From Solirubrobacterales bacterium (GTDB lineage: Bacteria > Actinomycetota > Thermoleophilia > Solirubrobacterales > Solirubrobacteraceae), in the NCBI GenBank assembly GCA_003157595.1, contig PMKB01000102.1:1495-7635 (forward strand): a stretch of 6,141 nucleotides of DNA, written 5' to 3'. The notes under the pieces are model-generated. The model was given only the letters and a program-made list of their open reading frames with translations, made no database searches and was not told the DNA's origin. Positions within the stretch are counted from its first letter, which is position 1. Each line of letters begins with the position of its first letter. Position numbers and translations under genes: made by a program. Below are positions 1 to 6,141 of this stretch, piece after piece.

Positions 1-716
1 GACAGCGTCGATGCCGGCGTGTGGCGGAAGGCGCGGATGAGCAGGAAGTGGCCGGTACCGCCGTAGATACCGAGCGAGGCGATCATCAGGGCGTCGATCG
101 GCGTCGGCAGCGGGCCGCTCCAGAACCAGGGCAGGCCGAGGGTCATCACCAGCGTGCCCATCATGGCCGTGTAGAAGAGCATGGTGACTGAACTCTCGGT
201 CGGCGACAGCATGCGCGTCTGTACTTGATAAACGCTGTAGCAGCCGGCGGCGGTCAACGTGAGAACGACCCCGGCAGCGGATAGATCGCTGCCGGGGCGG
301 GCGATCATCAGTGTGCCGAGGAAGCCGATGCCGACGGCGAACCAGCGCAGCCTGCCGACGCGCTCATGCAGTAGCGGGCCGGCAAGCAGGGAGACGAAGA
401 GTGGGGTCACGAACAGCAGAGCCGTCGTCTCGGCCAGCGGCATGATGCGAAAGGCGGCCATGGCAAAACCGGTGACGGCCACCAGCAGCGCGCCGCGTAC
501 TGCCTGCAGGACCGGGCGCCGGGTCGTGACCAATTTCCAGCGCATCGACGGCGCCAGAAAGATGACCATCATCAGGAAATGGAAGGTGTAGCGCGCCCAG
601 ACCAGCAGTGGCACGGCATAGGTCTGCGACAAATGCTTGGAAGTGGCGTCGAGGAGAGCAAACAGAAACAGCGCCGCCAGGAGCAGCGCAATGCCGCGCA
701 GCGGGTGTTCAGGCAT
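1..716 (-). CDS. EamA/DMT-superfamily transporter, C-terminus cut by window edge
   Basis: This is an inner-membrane permease of the drug/metabolite transporter superfamily; the substrate cannot be told from sequence. I translated 238 complete codons plus two bases before the window edge. Hydrophobic segments lie at about residues 7-23, 34-55, 73-89, 95-116, 124-140, 148-163, 178-197 and 207-226, separated by Arg/Lys-rich turns. That fits one complete EamA repeat (about 8-140) and most of a second. Typical family wording is visible in LAETTALLFVTPLF (residues 95-108) and GTGHFLLIRAFRHTPAS (220-236), the latter common near the end of EamA repeat 2. The full protein is probably near 290-300 residues, so two or so helices are missing. 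The ATG at 716 overlaps the nnr stop by 8 bp (ATGCCTGA) and has no clear Shine-Dalgarno, suggesting translational coupling. Codon use (AAA, GAA, CAA, TTG) is unlike the genes to the right of 2200, and a transporter is not expected at this place in an actinobacterial glm cluster. Confidence 0.85.
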   Translation of the reverse strand, partial: MPEHPLRGIALLLAALFLFALLDATSKHLSQTYAVPLLVWARYTFHFLMMVIFLAPSMRWKLVTTRRPVLQAVRGALLVAVTGFAMAAFRIMPLAETTALLFVTPLFVSLLAGPLLHERVGRLRWFAVGIGFLGTLMIARPGSDLSAAGVVLTLTAAGCYSVYQVQTRMLSPTESSVTMLFYTAMMGTLVMTLGLPWFWSGPLPTPIDALMIASLGIYGGTGHFLLIRAFRHTPASTL

Positions 717-2187
717 CGGCGATCCAGCGGTTCAACAGTACGCGTGCGGGATCGATGAGTTCGCCGGCCGAGAGGCCGACCGGCCCGACACCCGTGGCCG
801 CCAGGGCGTCCGCCGCGGCGCCATGCAGGTGGCAGGCGGCCTGGGTGGCTTCAAGCACGGGCCAACCCTGGGCCAGCAGCGAAACAAGCATGCCGGTCAG
901 GACATCGCCGCTGCCACCGGTGGCGAGCCCGGCATTGCCGGTAGTGTTGATGAACCAGCGGCCATCCCCGTTGGCGACGATGCTGCCATTGCCCTTGAGA
1001 ACGACCGGGCAATTGCCCCGGCGGGCAAGTTCAAGTGCCGCCGCCAGGCGATCAGCCTGAACTTCTTCCGTGCTGGTCGCGAGCAGGCGCGCTGCTTCGG
1101 CCGGATGCGGCGTCACCACCGTTGCAGCGGTGCGGCGGGCGATGTGCCGCATCAGCACCGGGTGTTCGGCGACCAGGTTGAGGCCGTCGGCGTCGATGAC
1201 CAGCGGCAGAGCGGTGGCGATTGCCCGGCGCAGCAGATCGACAGCGGCAGTTGAACGACCGAGTCCCGGGCCGACCGCGAGAACGGTCGCCGCTGCCATT
1301 GCGTCGTCCGCCGTGCGCAGCATGAGTTCCGGCTGCACCGGGTCGATGGCCAGCCGCTCGAGCATGCCGACGTAGACGCGCCCGGCACCGAGCTTGAGCG
1401 CCGCCCGGCTGGCGAGCAGGGCGGCACCGGCCATCCCCGGGGCGCCACCGAGGATGCCAACGCTGCCGAAGCTGCCCTTGTGGGAGTTGGCGCTACGTGG
1501 CCGCAGGCAATGGCGAAAACTGGCCGGCGAGAGCTTTTCCCCATCAGGCGTACTGCAGGGGATGTTGAGATCGGCGACTTCGATCTGCCCGCAATGGTCG
1601 GGACCATCGAGCGTCAGCAGGCCAGGCTTCAAGGCGATAAAGGTCAAGGTCCGATCGGCGCGAACGGCGCTGCCCATGACGCGGCCGGTATCGGCATCGA
1701 GGCCGCTGGGCAGGTCGACCGCCAGCACAGGGCAGGCGAGCGCCGCGATGGCCTCGATCAACTCCGCCGGCCGGCCTTGCAACGGGCGCTTCAGGCCGAT
1801 GCCGAACAAGGCATCGATGGCCAACGCATACTTTCGCGGCGGAATCTCGCCGAGCAACTTGCCGCCGCCGGCGAGCCAGGTGTCGTGCGCCGTACGCGCA
1901 TCGGCGGGCAGGCGCGTGGCATCGCCGGCGAAGACGACGTCGACCTCATGGCCCTGCTCGGACAACAGGCGGGCGGCGACCAGACCGTCGCCGCCGTTGT
2001 TCCCCTTGCCCGCAATCACGACGATCCGCCCGTCGGGCGCCATCGCCGCCGCCATCCCGGCCAGGCCCTCGCCGGCATGCTCCATCAACTCGAGCGAGGG
2101 CACGCCCTGCTGATCGATCGCCCACCTGTCGATCGCGCGCATCTGCGGCGCGTCGTAGAGCGGCTCGAGCCAGGCCGGCAGCGTCAT
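709..2187 (-). CDS. nnr: Bifunctional NAD(P)H-hydrate epimerase / ADP-dependent dehydratase (YjeF family)
   Basis: This 492-residue cytosolic repair enzyme interconverts the R and S forms of hydrated NAD(P)H (N-terminal domain) and dehydrates the S form using ADP (C-terminal domain). The length is close to E. coli YjeF (about 515). The epimerase domain spans about residues 10-215, with the nucleotide-loop motif GKGNNGGDG (60-68), DALFGIGL (125-132) and DLPSGLDADTG (158-168). The dehydratase domain spans about 225-490, with HKGSFGSVGILGG (236-248), GPGLG (306-310), DADGLN (332-337), TPHPAEA (359-365) and GNAGLATGGSGDVL (417-430); the Asp of GGSGD (residue 428) is the family's catalytic residue. 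The ATG at 2187 overlaps the acpS stop as ATGA, so the two are probably translationally coupled. The first 65 or so residues read as actinobacterial (GKGNNGGDGLVAARLL rather than GPGNNGGD), whereas from about residue 85 the wording and codons are proteobacteria-like. The gene may therefore be a chimera; all catalytic motifs are nevertheless present. Confidence 0.93.
   Translation of the reverse strand: MTLPAWLEPLYDAPQMRAIDRWAIDQQGVPSLELMEHAGEGLAGMAAAMAPDGRIVVIAGKGNNGGDGLVAARLLSEQGHEVDVVFAGDATRLPADARTAHDTWLAGGGKLLGEIPPRKYALAIDALFGIGLKRPLQGRPAELIEAIAALACPVLAVDLPSGLDADTGRVMGSAVRADRTLTFIALKPGLLTLDGPDHCGQIEVADLNIPCSTPDGEKLSPASFRHCLRPRSANSHKGSFGSVGILGGAPGMAGAALLASRAALKLGAGRVYVGMLERLAIDPVQPELMLRTADDAMAAATVLAVGPGLGRSTAAVDLLRRAIATALPLVIDADGLNLVAEHPVLMRHIARRTAATVVTPHPAEAARLLATSTEEVQADRLAAALELARRGNCPVVLKGNGSIVANGDGRWFINTTGNAGLATGGSGDVLTGMLVSLLAQGWPVLEATQAACHLHGAAADALAATGVGPVGLSAGELIDPARVLLNRWIADA
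1933..2080 (-). other. Probable mosaic junction inside nnr
   Basis: This zone covers nnr residues about 36-85 and contains the glycine-rich epimerase motif. Upstream of it (higher coordinates) lies the actinobacterial-type cluster; downstream lie the rest of nnr and the transporter, which look proteobacterial. The exact breakpoint cannot be fixed because the motif is conserved in both groups. The lysine in GKGNNGGDG favours an actinobacterial source up to about 2004, and the stretch from HEVDVVFAGD (residues 80-89) onward favours the other source. The shift is a judgement from codon choice and remembered family wording, not from alignment. Confidence 0.5.
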
Positions 2188-2543
2188 CGCAGCACCGCCA
2201 CCGCCGCCGCCATGCCGCGCGTGTGGGTGAGCGAGACGTCCACCTCGACCCCGAGCTCCTGCGCCCGCGCACGCGCCGCTCCGTGCAGCGCGAGCCCGAC
2301 CGCCTCGCCGCCGCCGGTCACCTCGATGTCCTGCGGCGCGAACACGCGCAGCCCGAGCGCCTTGGCGACCGCCTCCTTGGCGCAGAAGCGCGCCGCCAAG
2401 TGCTGCGCCGCGCGCCCGCGCGTGCCGGCATAGGCGAGCTCACCGGGGCGGAACAGGCGCGAGGCGAGCGCCGGCCGGCGCTCGAGCGCGCGCTCCATGC
2501 GCTCGACCTCGAGCAGATCCAGTCCGATCCCAGTCGAAGCCAC
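2184..2543 (-). CDS. acpS: Holo-[acyl-carrier-protein] synthase
   Basis: AcpS moves the 4'-phosphopantetheine arm from coenzyme A to a serine of apo-ACP, activating it for fatty acid synthesis in the cytosol. The 119 residues match the family's usual 115-130. The N-terminal GIGLDLLEVERM carries the metal-binding Asp9, and RFCAKEAVAKAL (52-63) carries the second metal ligand Glu57. The C-terminal VSLTHTRGMAAAVAV (103-117) has the conserved His107. The start is GTG at 2543: the frame stays open upstream as far as the glmS stop, but no other start codon occurs there and the glycine-rich GIGLD motif belongs close to the N-terminus. No strong Shine-Dalgarno is visible. The stop overlaps the nnr start by 4 bp (ATGA). 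A 114-bp spacer with a 36-bp tandem repeat separates it from glmS. Composition agrees with glmS and glmM. Confidence 0.93.
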   Translation of the reverse strand: MASTGIGLDLLEVERMERALERRPALASRLFRPGELAYAGTRGRAAQHLAARFCAKEAVAKALGLRVFAPQDIEVTGGGEAVGLALHGAARARAQELGVEVDVSLTHTRGMAAAVAVLR

Positions 2544-2579
2544 GATTACGAGGCTACCCGACTGTGATCCCGATCCGCT

Positions 2580-2654
2580 GCCGTGGCGCGACCTCGCTGC
2601 GCGAGGCGTCCGAGCGCCGTGGCGCGACCTCGCTGCGCGAGGCGTCCGAGCGCC
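2580..2654. repeat. Perfect 36-bp tandem duplication with hairpins, glmS-acpS spacer
   Basis: Positions 2581-2616 and 2617-2652 are identical, and the period-36 match extends over 2580-2654 (about 2.1 copies). Each copy holds a 6-bp stem with a 3-base loop, CCTCGC-TGC-GCGAGG (2592-2606 and 2628-2642). An outer GGCGC/GCGCC pair (2585-2589 with 2614-2618; 2621-2625 with 2650-2654) makes a compound stem-loop of 34 bases. There is no T-run on either strand, so neither copy looks like a classical intrinsic terminator. Possible roles are an attenuating or RNA-stabilising structure between glmS and acpS, or a REP-like dispersed element; slippage duplication is the likely origin of the second copy. 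Confidence 0.95.
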
Positions 2655-2657
2655 ACG

Positions 2658-4514
2658 TCACTCGACGGTGACCGTCTTGGCCAGATTGCGCGGCTGGTCG
2701 ACGTTGAGACCGCGCCGGCGGGCGATCGTGTAGGCCAGCAGCTGCAGCGGGATCACGGCGAGCAGCGGCGCGAACATCGGGTCGGTCGCCGGCACCGAGA
2801 TCGTCCACTCCACGTGACGCGCAACCTCCTCGTCGCCGTCGCTGGTGATCGCGAGCACCTTTGCCCCGCGGGCGCGAACGGTCTCCACGTTGTCGAGGAT
2901 CCTCCCGAGCACCGGCGAGGAGGTGGCGACGCAGACCACCGGCGTGCGCGCGTCGAGCATCGCGATCGGACCGTGCTTCATCTCGCCCGAGGCGTAGGCG
3001 TCGGTCGAGATGTAGGCGATCTCCTTCAGCTTGAGCGCTCCCTCCAGCGCGATCGGCAGCCCTGCCTGGCGGCCGATGTAGAGGAAGAAGTCGGCGTCCC
3101 AGCAGGACTCCGCAACCGCCTGCACGGCCGGCGTGACGCGGTCGAGCAGCTCGTCGAGAAGTGTGGGCAGACGGCGAAGCTCGGCCACCAGTTCGGCGAT
3201 CCGAGCGCCAGGCAGCGTGCCACGCAGCTCGGCCAGGCGCAGCGCGAGCAGATACACCGCGCCGAGCTGGCAGACGAAGGTCTTGGTCGCCGCGACTCCG
3301 ACCTCCAGACCGGCACGGGTGTAGAGCACCGCGTCGGAGTCGTGCGTGGCCTGCGAGCCCATCGTGTTGGTCAGCGCCAGCACCCGCGCGCCGCGCTCAC
3401 GTGCGAGGCGCATCGCCGCGAGCGTGTCGGCGGTCTCACCGGACTGCGAGATGCCGACCACCAGATCGCCGGGGCCCAGGATCGGGTCGCGGTAGCGGTA
3501 CTCCGACGCGACATCCACCTCGGTGCGGATCCGCGCCCACTCCTCGACCGCGTAGCGCCCGAGCATCCCAGCGTGGTAGGAGGTACCGCAGCTGACGAAC
3601 GCGACGCGCTCGACCCCCCTCAGGATGTCCTCGTCGAAGGCGCCCGGATCCGCGAGGTCGACGCCGTCCCCGCGCGCCGTGCGATCGGCGATCGTCTCCG
3701 CGAGCGCCTGCGCCTGCTCGTCGATCTCCTTGCGCATGAAGGTTTCGTAGCCGCCCTTCTCGGCGGTCTCCTCGTCCCAGTCCAGCGTCGTGATCGTGCG
3801 CTCGCGCGGCACGCCGTGGGCGTCGCAGATCTCGACGCGGTCGGCGCCGAGGATCACGACCTCGCCGTTCTCGACGTACTGGACGCGGTTGGTGTGCGAG
3901 AGGAACGCCGGCACCGCCGACGCGATGAAGGACTCCCCCTCGCCGCGTCCGACGACCAGCGGGCACTCACGCCGCGCACCGACCAGCACGTCGGGCTCGT
4001 CGAGCGCCATCGCGACGAACGCGAAGTAGCCGTCCAGCTGGGCCAGCGTGTCGATCACCGCGCGAGCGAGGTCGTCGCGGTAGTTCGAGGCGATCAGGTG
4101 CGCGATGACCTCGGCGTCGGTCTCGGTCGCAAACGTCGTGCCCTCCGCGACCATGCGGTCCTTGAGCGTCATGTAGTTGCCGACGATCCCGTTGACGACC
4201 ACGTGAATGCGGCTCGCGCCGTCGACCAGCGGATGCGCGTTGCGCTCGCTGACGCAGCCGTGCGTCGCCCAGCGGGTGTGACCGATGCCGATCGTGGCCG
4301 GCCGCGCGAGCGCGGCCGTCGCGGCCGCGGGCTGGCCGGCGAGCGCCGCCTCAAGCCGGTCGAGATTCCCGACCGCGCGCACCGAATGGATCTCACCGTC
4401 GGCAAGCAGCGACATGCCGGCGCTGTCGTAGCCGCGGTACTCGAGCTTGCGCAGCCCGCCGAGGATGATCTCCTGCGCCGGGCGCGAACCGACGTATCCG
4501 ACTATTCCGCACAC
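2658..4514 (-). CDS. glmS: Glutamine-fructose-6-phosphate aminotransferase (isomerizing)
   Basis: GlmS makes glucosamine-6-phosphate from fructose-6-phosphate and glutamine, the entry step to UDP-GlcNAc and peptidoglycan. At 618 residues it is the usual size (E. coli 609). The N-terminal Ntn glutaminase domain (2 to about 240) starts MCGIVGYVG with nucleophile Cys2, and shows GHTRWATHG (78-86), RNAHPL (91-96), NG (108-109) and TETD (130-133). Two SIS sugar-isomerase domains follow (about 300-440 and 470-605), with SCGTSYHAG (308-316), SQSGET (356-361), ATKT (409-412), LKLKEIAY (494-501) and HGP (514-516), ending in DQPRNLAKTVTVE. The start is GTG at 4514, fixed because Cys must be residue 2. 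It lies 9 bp after the glmM stop; GGAG sits only one base from the GTG, so coupling to glmM translation is likely. No glmS ribozyme fits in the gap. In the usual HNGIIENY motif this protein has VNGIVGNY (107-114). Confidence 0.97.
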   Translation of the reverse strand: MCGIVGYVGSRPAQEIILGGLRKLEYRGYDSAGMSLLADGEIHSVRAVGNLDRLEAALAGQPAAATAALARPATIGIGHTRWATHGCVSERNAHPLVDGASRIHVVVNGIVGNYMTLKDRMVAEGTTFATETDAEVIAHLIASNYRDDLARAVIDTLAQLDGYFAFVAMALDEPDVLVGARRECPLVVGRGEGESFIASAVPAFLSHTNRVQYVENGEVVILGADRVEICDAHGVPRERTITTLDWDEETAEKGGYETFMRKEIDEQAQALAETIADRTARGDGVDLADPGAFDEDILRGVERVAFVSCGTSYHAGMLGRYAVEEWARIRTEVDVASEYRYRDPILGPGDLVVGISQSGETADTLAAMRLARERGARVLALTNTMGSQATHDSDAVLYTRAGLEVGVAATKTFVCQLGAVYLLALRLAELRGTLPGARIAELVAELRRLPTLLDELLDRVTPAVQAVAESCWDADFFLYIGRQAGLPIALEGALKLKEIAYISTDAYASGEMKHGPIAMLDARTPVVCVATSSPVLGRILDNVETVRARGAKVLAITSDGDEEVARHVEWTISVPATDPMFAPLLAVIPLQLLAYTIARRRGLNVDQPRNLAKTVTVE

Positions 4515-4523
4515 TCTCCGAGA

Positions 4524-5843
4524 CTACCCCAGCAGCTCCTCGACGACCGCAACGAGGCGTGCGCAAACGGCGTCGGTCTCCTCGACGCTCGGAGCCTCGA
4601 CCATCACGCGCACCAGCGGCTCGGTGCCGCTCGAGCGCACCAGCACGCGGCCGCGGCCGTCGAGCTCCGCCGACTCGCGTGCCACCGCCTCACTGACGGC
4701 GGCCGCCTCCGCCAGGGCACGACGGTCGCGGACGGGTACGTTGATCAGGCGTTGCGGAAGCTTCGCCATCGCCGCCCGCTCGTGCAGGTCGCCGCCGCCC
4801 AGCGCCTCGAGCACCAGCAGCGCCGAGGCGATGCCGTCGCCGGAGGGCGCGAAGCCCAGCTCGATGATGTGCCCCGACTGCTCGCCGCCGAGGCTCCAGC
4901 CGCGCTCGCGCAGCGCCTCGAGCACGTAGCGGTCACCGACCGCGGTGGTCGCGACCTCGATCCCGGCCTGCGCCATCGCGGTGTGGAAGCCGAAGTTCGT
5001 CATCACGGTCACCGCCACGCCGCCGCCGGCGAGCCGGCCCCGCTCGCGCAGGTGGATCGCGGCCAGCGCGAGCAGCTCATCGCCGTCGACCAGCGTTCCG
5101 TGACGGTCGACCGCGAGCATGCGATCCCCGTCGCCGTCGAAGGCGAAGCCGACGTCGTGACCGCCGTCGCTCACCGCCGCCGCGAGCGCCTCCAGGTGCG
5201 TCGACCCGCAGCCCGCATTGATGTTGCGCCCGTCGGGCGTGACGGCCAGCGCCGTGACGCGCGCGCCAAGGCGCGTGAAGATCTCCGGCGCGACCACGAA
5301 GGTCGCTCCGTTGGCGCAGTCCAGGACGACGTCGAGCCCGTCGAGCGACAGTCCATCGAAGCGTCGCGCAAGCTCCTGCACATAGTCCTCGGAGGTCCCC
5401 GCCAGTGTGTGGATGCGCCCGATCGCGCTGCTGCCACCGCCGGCGTCCGCCGCGATGTGAAGCTCGATCTGCTGCTCGGTCTCGTCCGTCAGCTTGAAGC
5501 CGTCGCTGCCGAAGAACTTGATCCCGTTGTCGCCGTAGGGGTTGTGGGAGGCCGAGATCACGGCCGCGAGGTCGAAGCTGTGGCGCGCGATCAGCAGCGG
5601 CGCAGCCGGCGTCGGCAGCACGCCGCCGAGCGTCACCTCGCCGCCCGCCGAGGCGATCCCCGCCGCCAGCGCCGCCTCGAGCATCTCGCCGGACTCGCGC
5701 GTGTCGCGAATCACGAGCGCGCGCGGCGCGCTGTGCTCACTGTGCAGCACGACGGCGCGCCCCAGCGCGAGCGCCAGTTGCGCCGTGATCTCCACGCCCG
5801 CGACACCGCGGACACCGTCGGTTCCAAAGAGCCTTCGAGCCAT
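4524..5843 (-). CDS. glmM: Phosphoglucosamine mutase
   Basis: GlmM converts glucosamine-6-phosphate to glucosamine-1-phosphate, the step after GlmS on the way to UDP-GlcNAc, in the cytosol. The 439 residues match the family (E. coli 445). The four-domain alpha-D-phosphohexomutase layout is visible: RRLFGTDGVRG at the N-terminus (3-13); the phosphoserine loop VISASHNPYGDNGIKFFG (95-112) with active Ser99; the metal loop FDGDGDR (235-241) with Asp236, Asp238 and Asp240; the sugar-binding GGEQSGH (319-325); and the C-terminal phosphate-binding RSSGTEPLVRVMVEA (403-417). The GEQSGH form and the short length favour GlmM over phosphomannomutase or phosphoglucomutase, as does the adjacent glmS. The ATG at 5843 follows a good Shine-Dalgarno. 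It is 42 bp after rpsI and 9 bp before glmS, so one transcript with both is likely. Nothing is broken or unusual. Confidence 0.97.
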   Translation of the reverse strand: MARRLFGTDGVRGVAGVEITAQLALALGRAVVLHSEHSAPRALVIRDTRESGEMLEAALAAGIASAGGEVTLGGVLPTPAAPLLIARHSFDLAAVISASHNPYGDNGIKFFGSDGFKLTDETEQQIELHIAADAGGGSSAIGRIHTLAGTSEDYVQELARRFDGLSLDGLDVVLDCANGATFVVAPEIFTRLGARVTALAVTPDGRNINAGCGSTHLEALAAAVSDGGHDVGFAFDGDGDRMLAVDRHGTLVDGDELLALAAIHLRERGRLAGGGVAVTVMTNFGFHTAMAQAGIEVATTAVGDRYVLEALRERGWSLGGEQSGHIIELGFAPSGDGIASALLVLEALGGGDLHERAAMAKLPQRLINVPVRDRRALAEAAAVSEAVARESAELDGRGRVLVRSSGTEPLVRVMVEAPSVEETDAVCARLVAVVEELLG

Positions 5844-5847
5844 CAGA

Positions 5848-5853
5848 CCTTCC
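5848..5853 (-). promoter_or_regulatory. Ribosome binding site of glmM
   Basis: On the minus strand GGAAGG lies four bases before the glmM ATG at 5843. It is the clearest Shine-Dalgarno in the window and supports that start. It sits in the 42-bp rpsI-glmM gap, where I see no convincing promoter or terminator. Confidence 0.7.
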
Positions 5854-5885
5854 GCGGAAGTTTGCGCCGGCGCGCGGTCAGTGAC

Positions 5886-6141
5886 CTAGCGCTTCGAGAA
5901 CTGCGGCCGCTTGCGGGCCTTCTTCAAGCCGGCCTTCTTGCGCTCCTTGGCGCGCGCGTCGCGCGTCAGAAAACCGCGCCGCTTCAACTCGCCGCGAAGA
6001 TTGGGGTCGGCCTCCAGCAGCGCGCGAGAGATGCCGTGGCGCAGCGCCCCGGCCTGCGAGGAGACACCGCCGCCGTGCATGCGGGCGACGACGTCCATGC
6101 GTTCCTCGTAGCCGACGGTCTCGAGCGGCTGGCGGATGTTG
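5886..6141 (-). CDS. rpsI: 30S ribosomal protein S9, N-terminus outside window
   Basis: S9 is a small-subunit ribosomal protein whose basic C-terminal tail reaches toward the P-site tRNA. The window holds the last 84 codons of a protein usually about 130 residues long. The frame is open from the right edge (beginning [17 protein letters not shown]), so the ATG at 6098 is internal and not the start. Recognisable family wording includes [20 protein letters not shown], the LTRDAR segment, and the very basic tail [19 protein letters not shown] ending in the universal SKR. The stop is TAG at 5886-5888. In most bacteria rplM lies directly upstream, so it is expected just outside the right edge. The linkage rpsI-glmM is characteristic of Actinobacteria and supports that origin for this part of the window. 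Confidence 0.97.
   Translation of the reverse strand, partial: NIRQPLETVGYEERMDVVARMHGGGVSSQAGALRHGISRALLEADPNLRGELKRRGFLTRDARAKERKKAGLKKARKRPQFSKR

Noticed and set aside
259..1375. Overlapping plus-strand open frames opposite the transporter and nnr
   Set aside because: Their products are Arg/Ser/Ala-rich shadow translations without recognisable motifs, and the minus strand is fully explained.
1480..2433. 317-codon plus-strand open frame across nnr and acpS
   Set aside because: It is antisense to two well-supported genes, its translation is compositionally odd and matches no family I know; long antisense frames are expected in high-GC DNA.
2580..2654. Possible CRISPR array from two 36-bp repeats
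   Set aside because: The units are directly adjacent with no spacer between them, there are only two, and no cas gene is present.
2585..2654. Rho-independent terminator after glmS
   Set aside because: The stems are GC-rich but no T-run follows on the minus strand, and acpS continues in the same direction.
2544..2657. N-terminal extension of AcpS through the repeat region
   Set aside because: The frame is open but has no ATG, GTG or TTG before 2543, and the AcpS fold begins at the GIGLD motif.
4515..4523. glmS ribozyme/riboswitch upstream of glmS
   Set aside because: Only 9 bp separate glmM and glmS; there is no room for the ribozyme, and it is typical of Firmicutes.

Overview
All genes lie on the minus strand and the window is almost gap-free. 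Read in transcription order (right to left) it holds: the C-terminal part of rpsI (ribosomal protein S9), glmM (phosphoglucosamine mutase), glmS (glutamine-fructose-6-phosphate aminotransferase), acpS (holo-ACP synthase), a bifunctional NAD(P)H-hydrate epimerase/dehydratase (nnr), and the N-terminal 238 residues of an EamA/DMT-family membrane transporter that runs off the left edge.

The right two thirds (about 2100-6141) look like a high-GC actinobacterium. The order rpsI-glmM-glmS-acpS-nnr is the conserved actinobacterial cluster, in which alr and tsaE usually follow. Codons are strongly G/C-ending and two genes start with GTG. The protein wording is most like the Thermoleophilia/Solirubrobacterales, judged from memory rather than a search. 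The cluster couples ribosome synthesis to cell-wall precursor supply: GlmS makes glucosamine-6-phosphate, GlmM converts it to glucosamine-1-phosphate for UDP-GlcNAc, AcpS activates acyl carrier protein for lipid synthesis, and Nnr repairs damaged NAD(P)H.

The left third (1 to about 1930) looks different. The C-terminal four fifths of nnr and the transporter use more TTG, GAA, GAT and other A/T-containing codons, and their wording resembles betaproteobacteria (Rhodocyclaceae-like, from memory). The transporter replaces the expected alr/tsaE. The change of character falls inside the nnr reading frame, near the conserved glycine-rich epimerase motif (about 1930-2080), and the frame is kept. The likeliest explanation is a chimeric assembly join between two genomes at a conserved motif; a real recombination or transfer event is the alternative.

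Between glmS and acpS (2544-2657) there is a perfect 36-bp tandem duplication, each copy able to form a hairpin. This is the only notable non-coding element. I see no RNA gene, insertion sequence, CRISPR array or defence system, and no convincing evidence of a new biological system.
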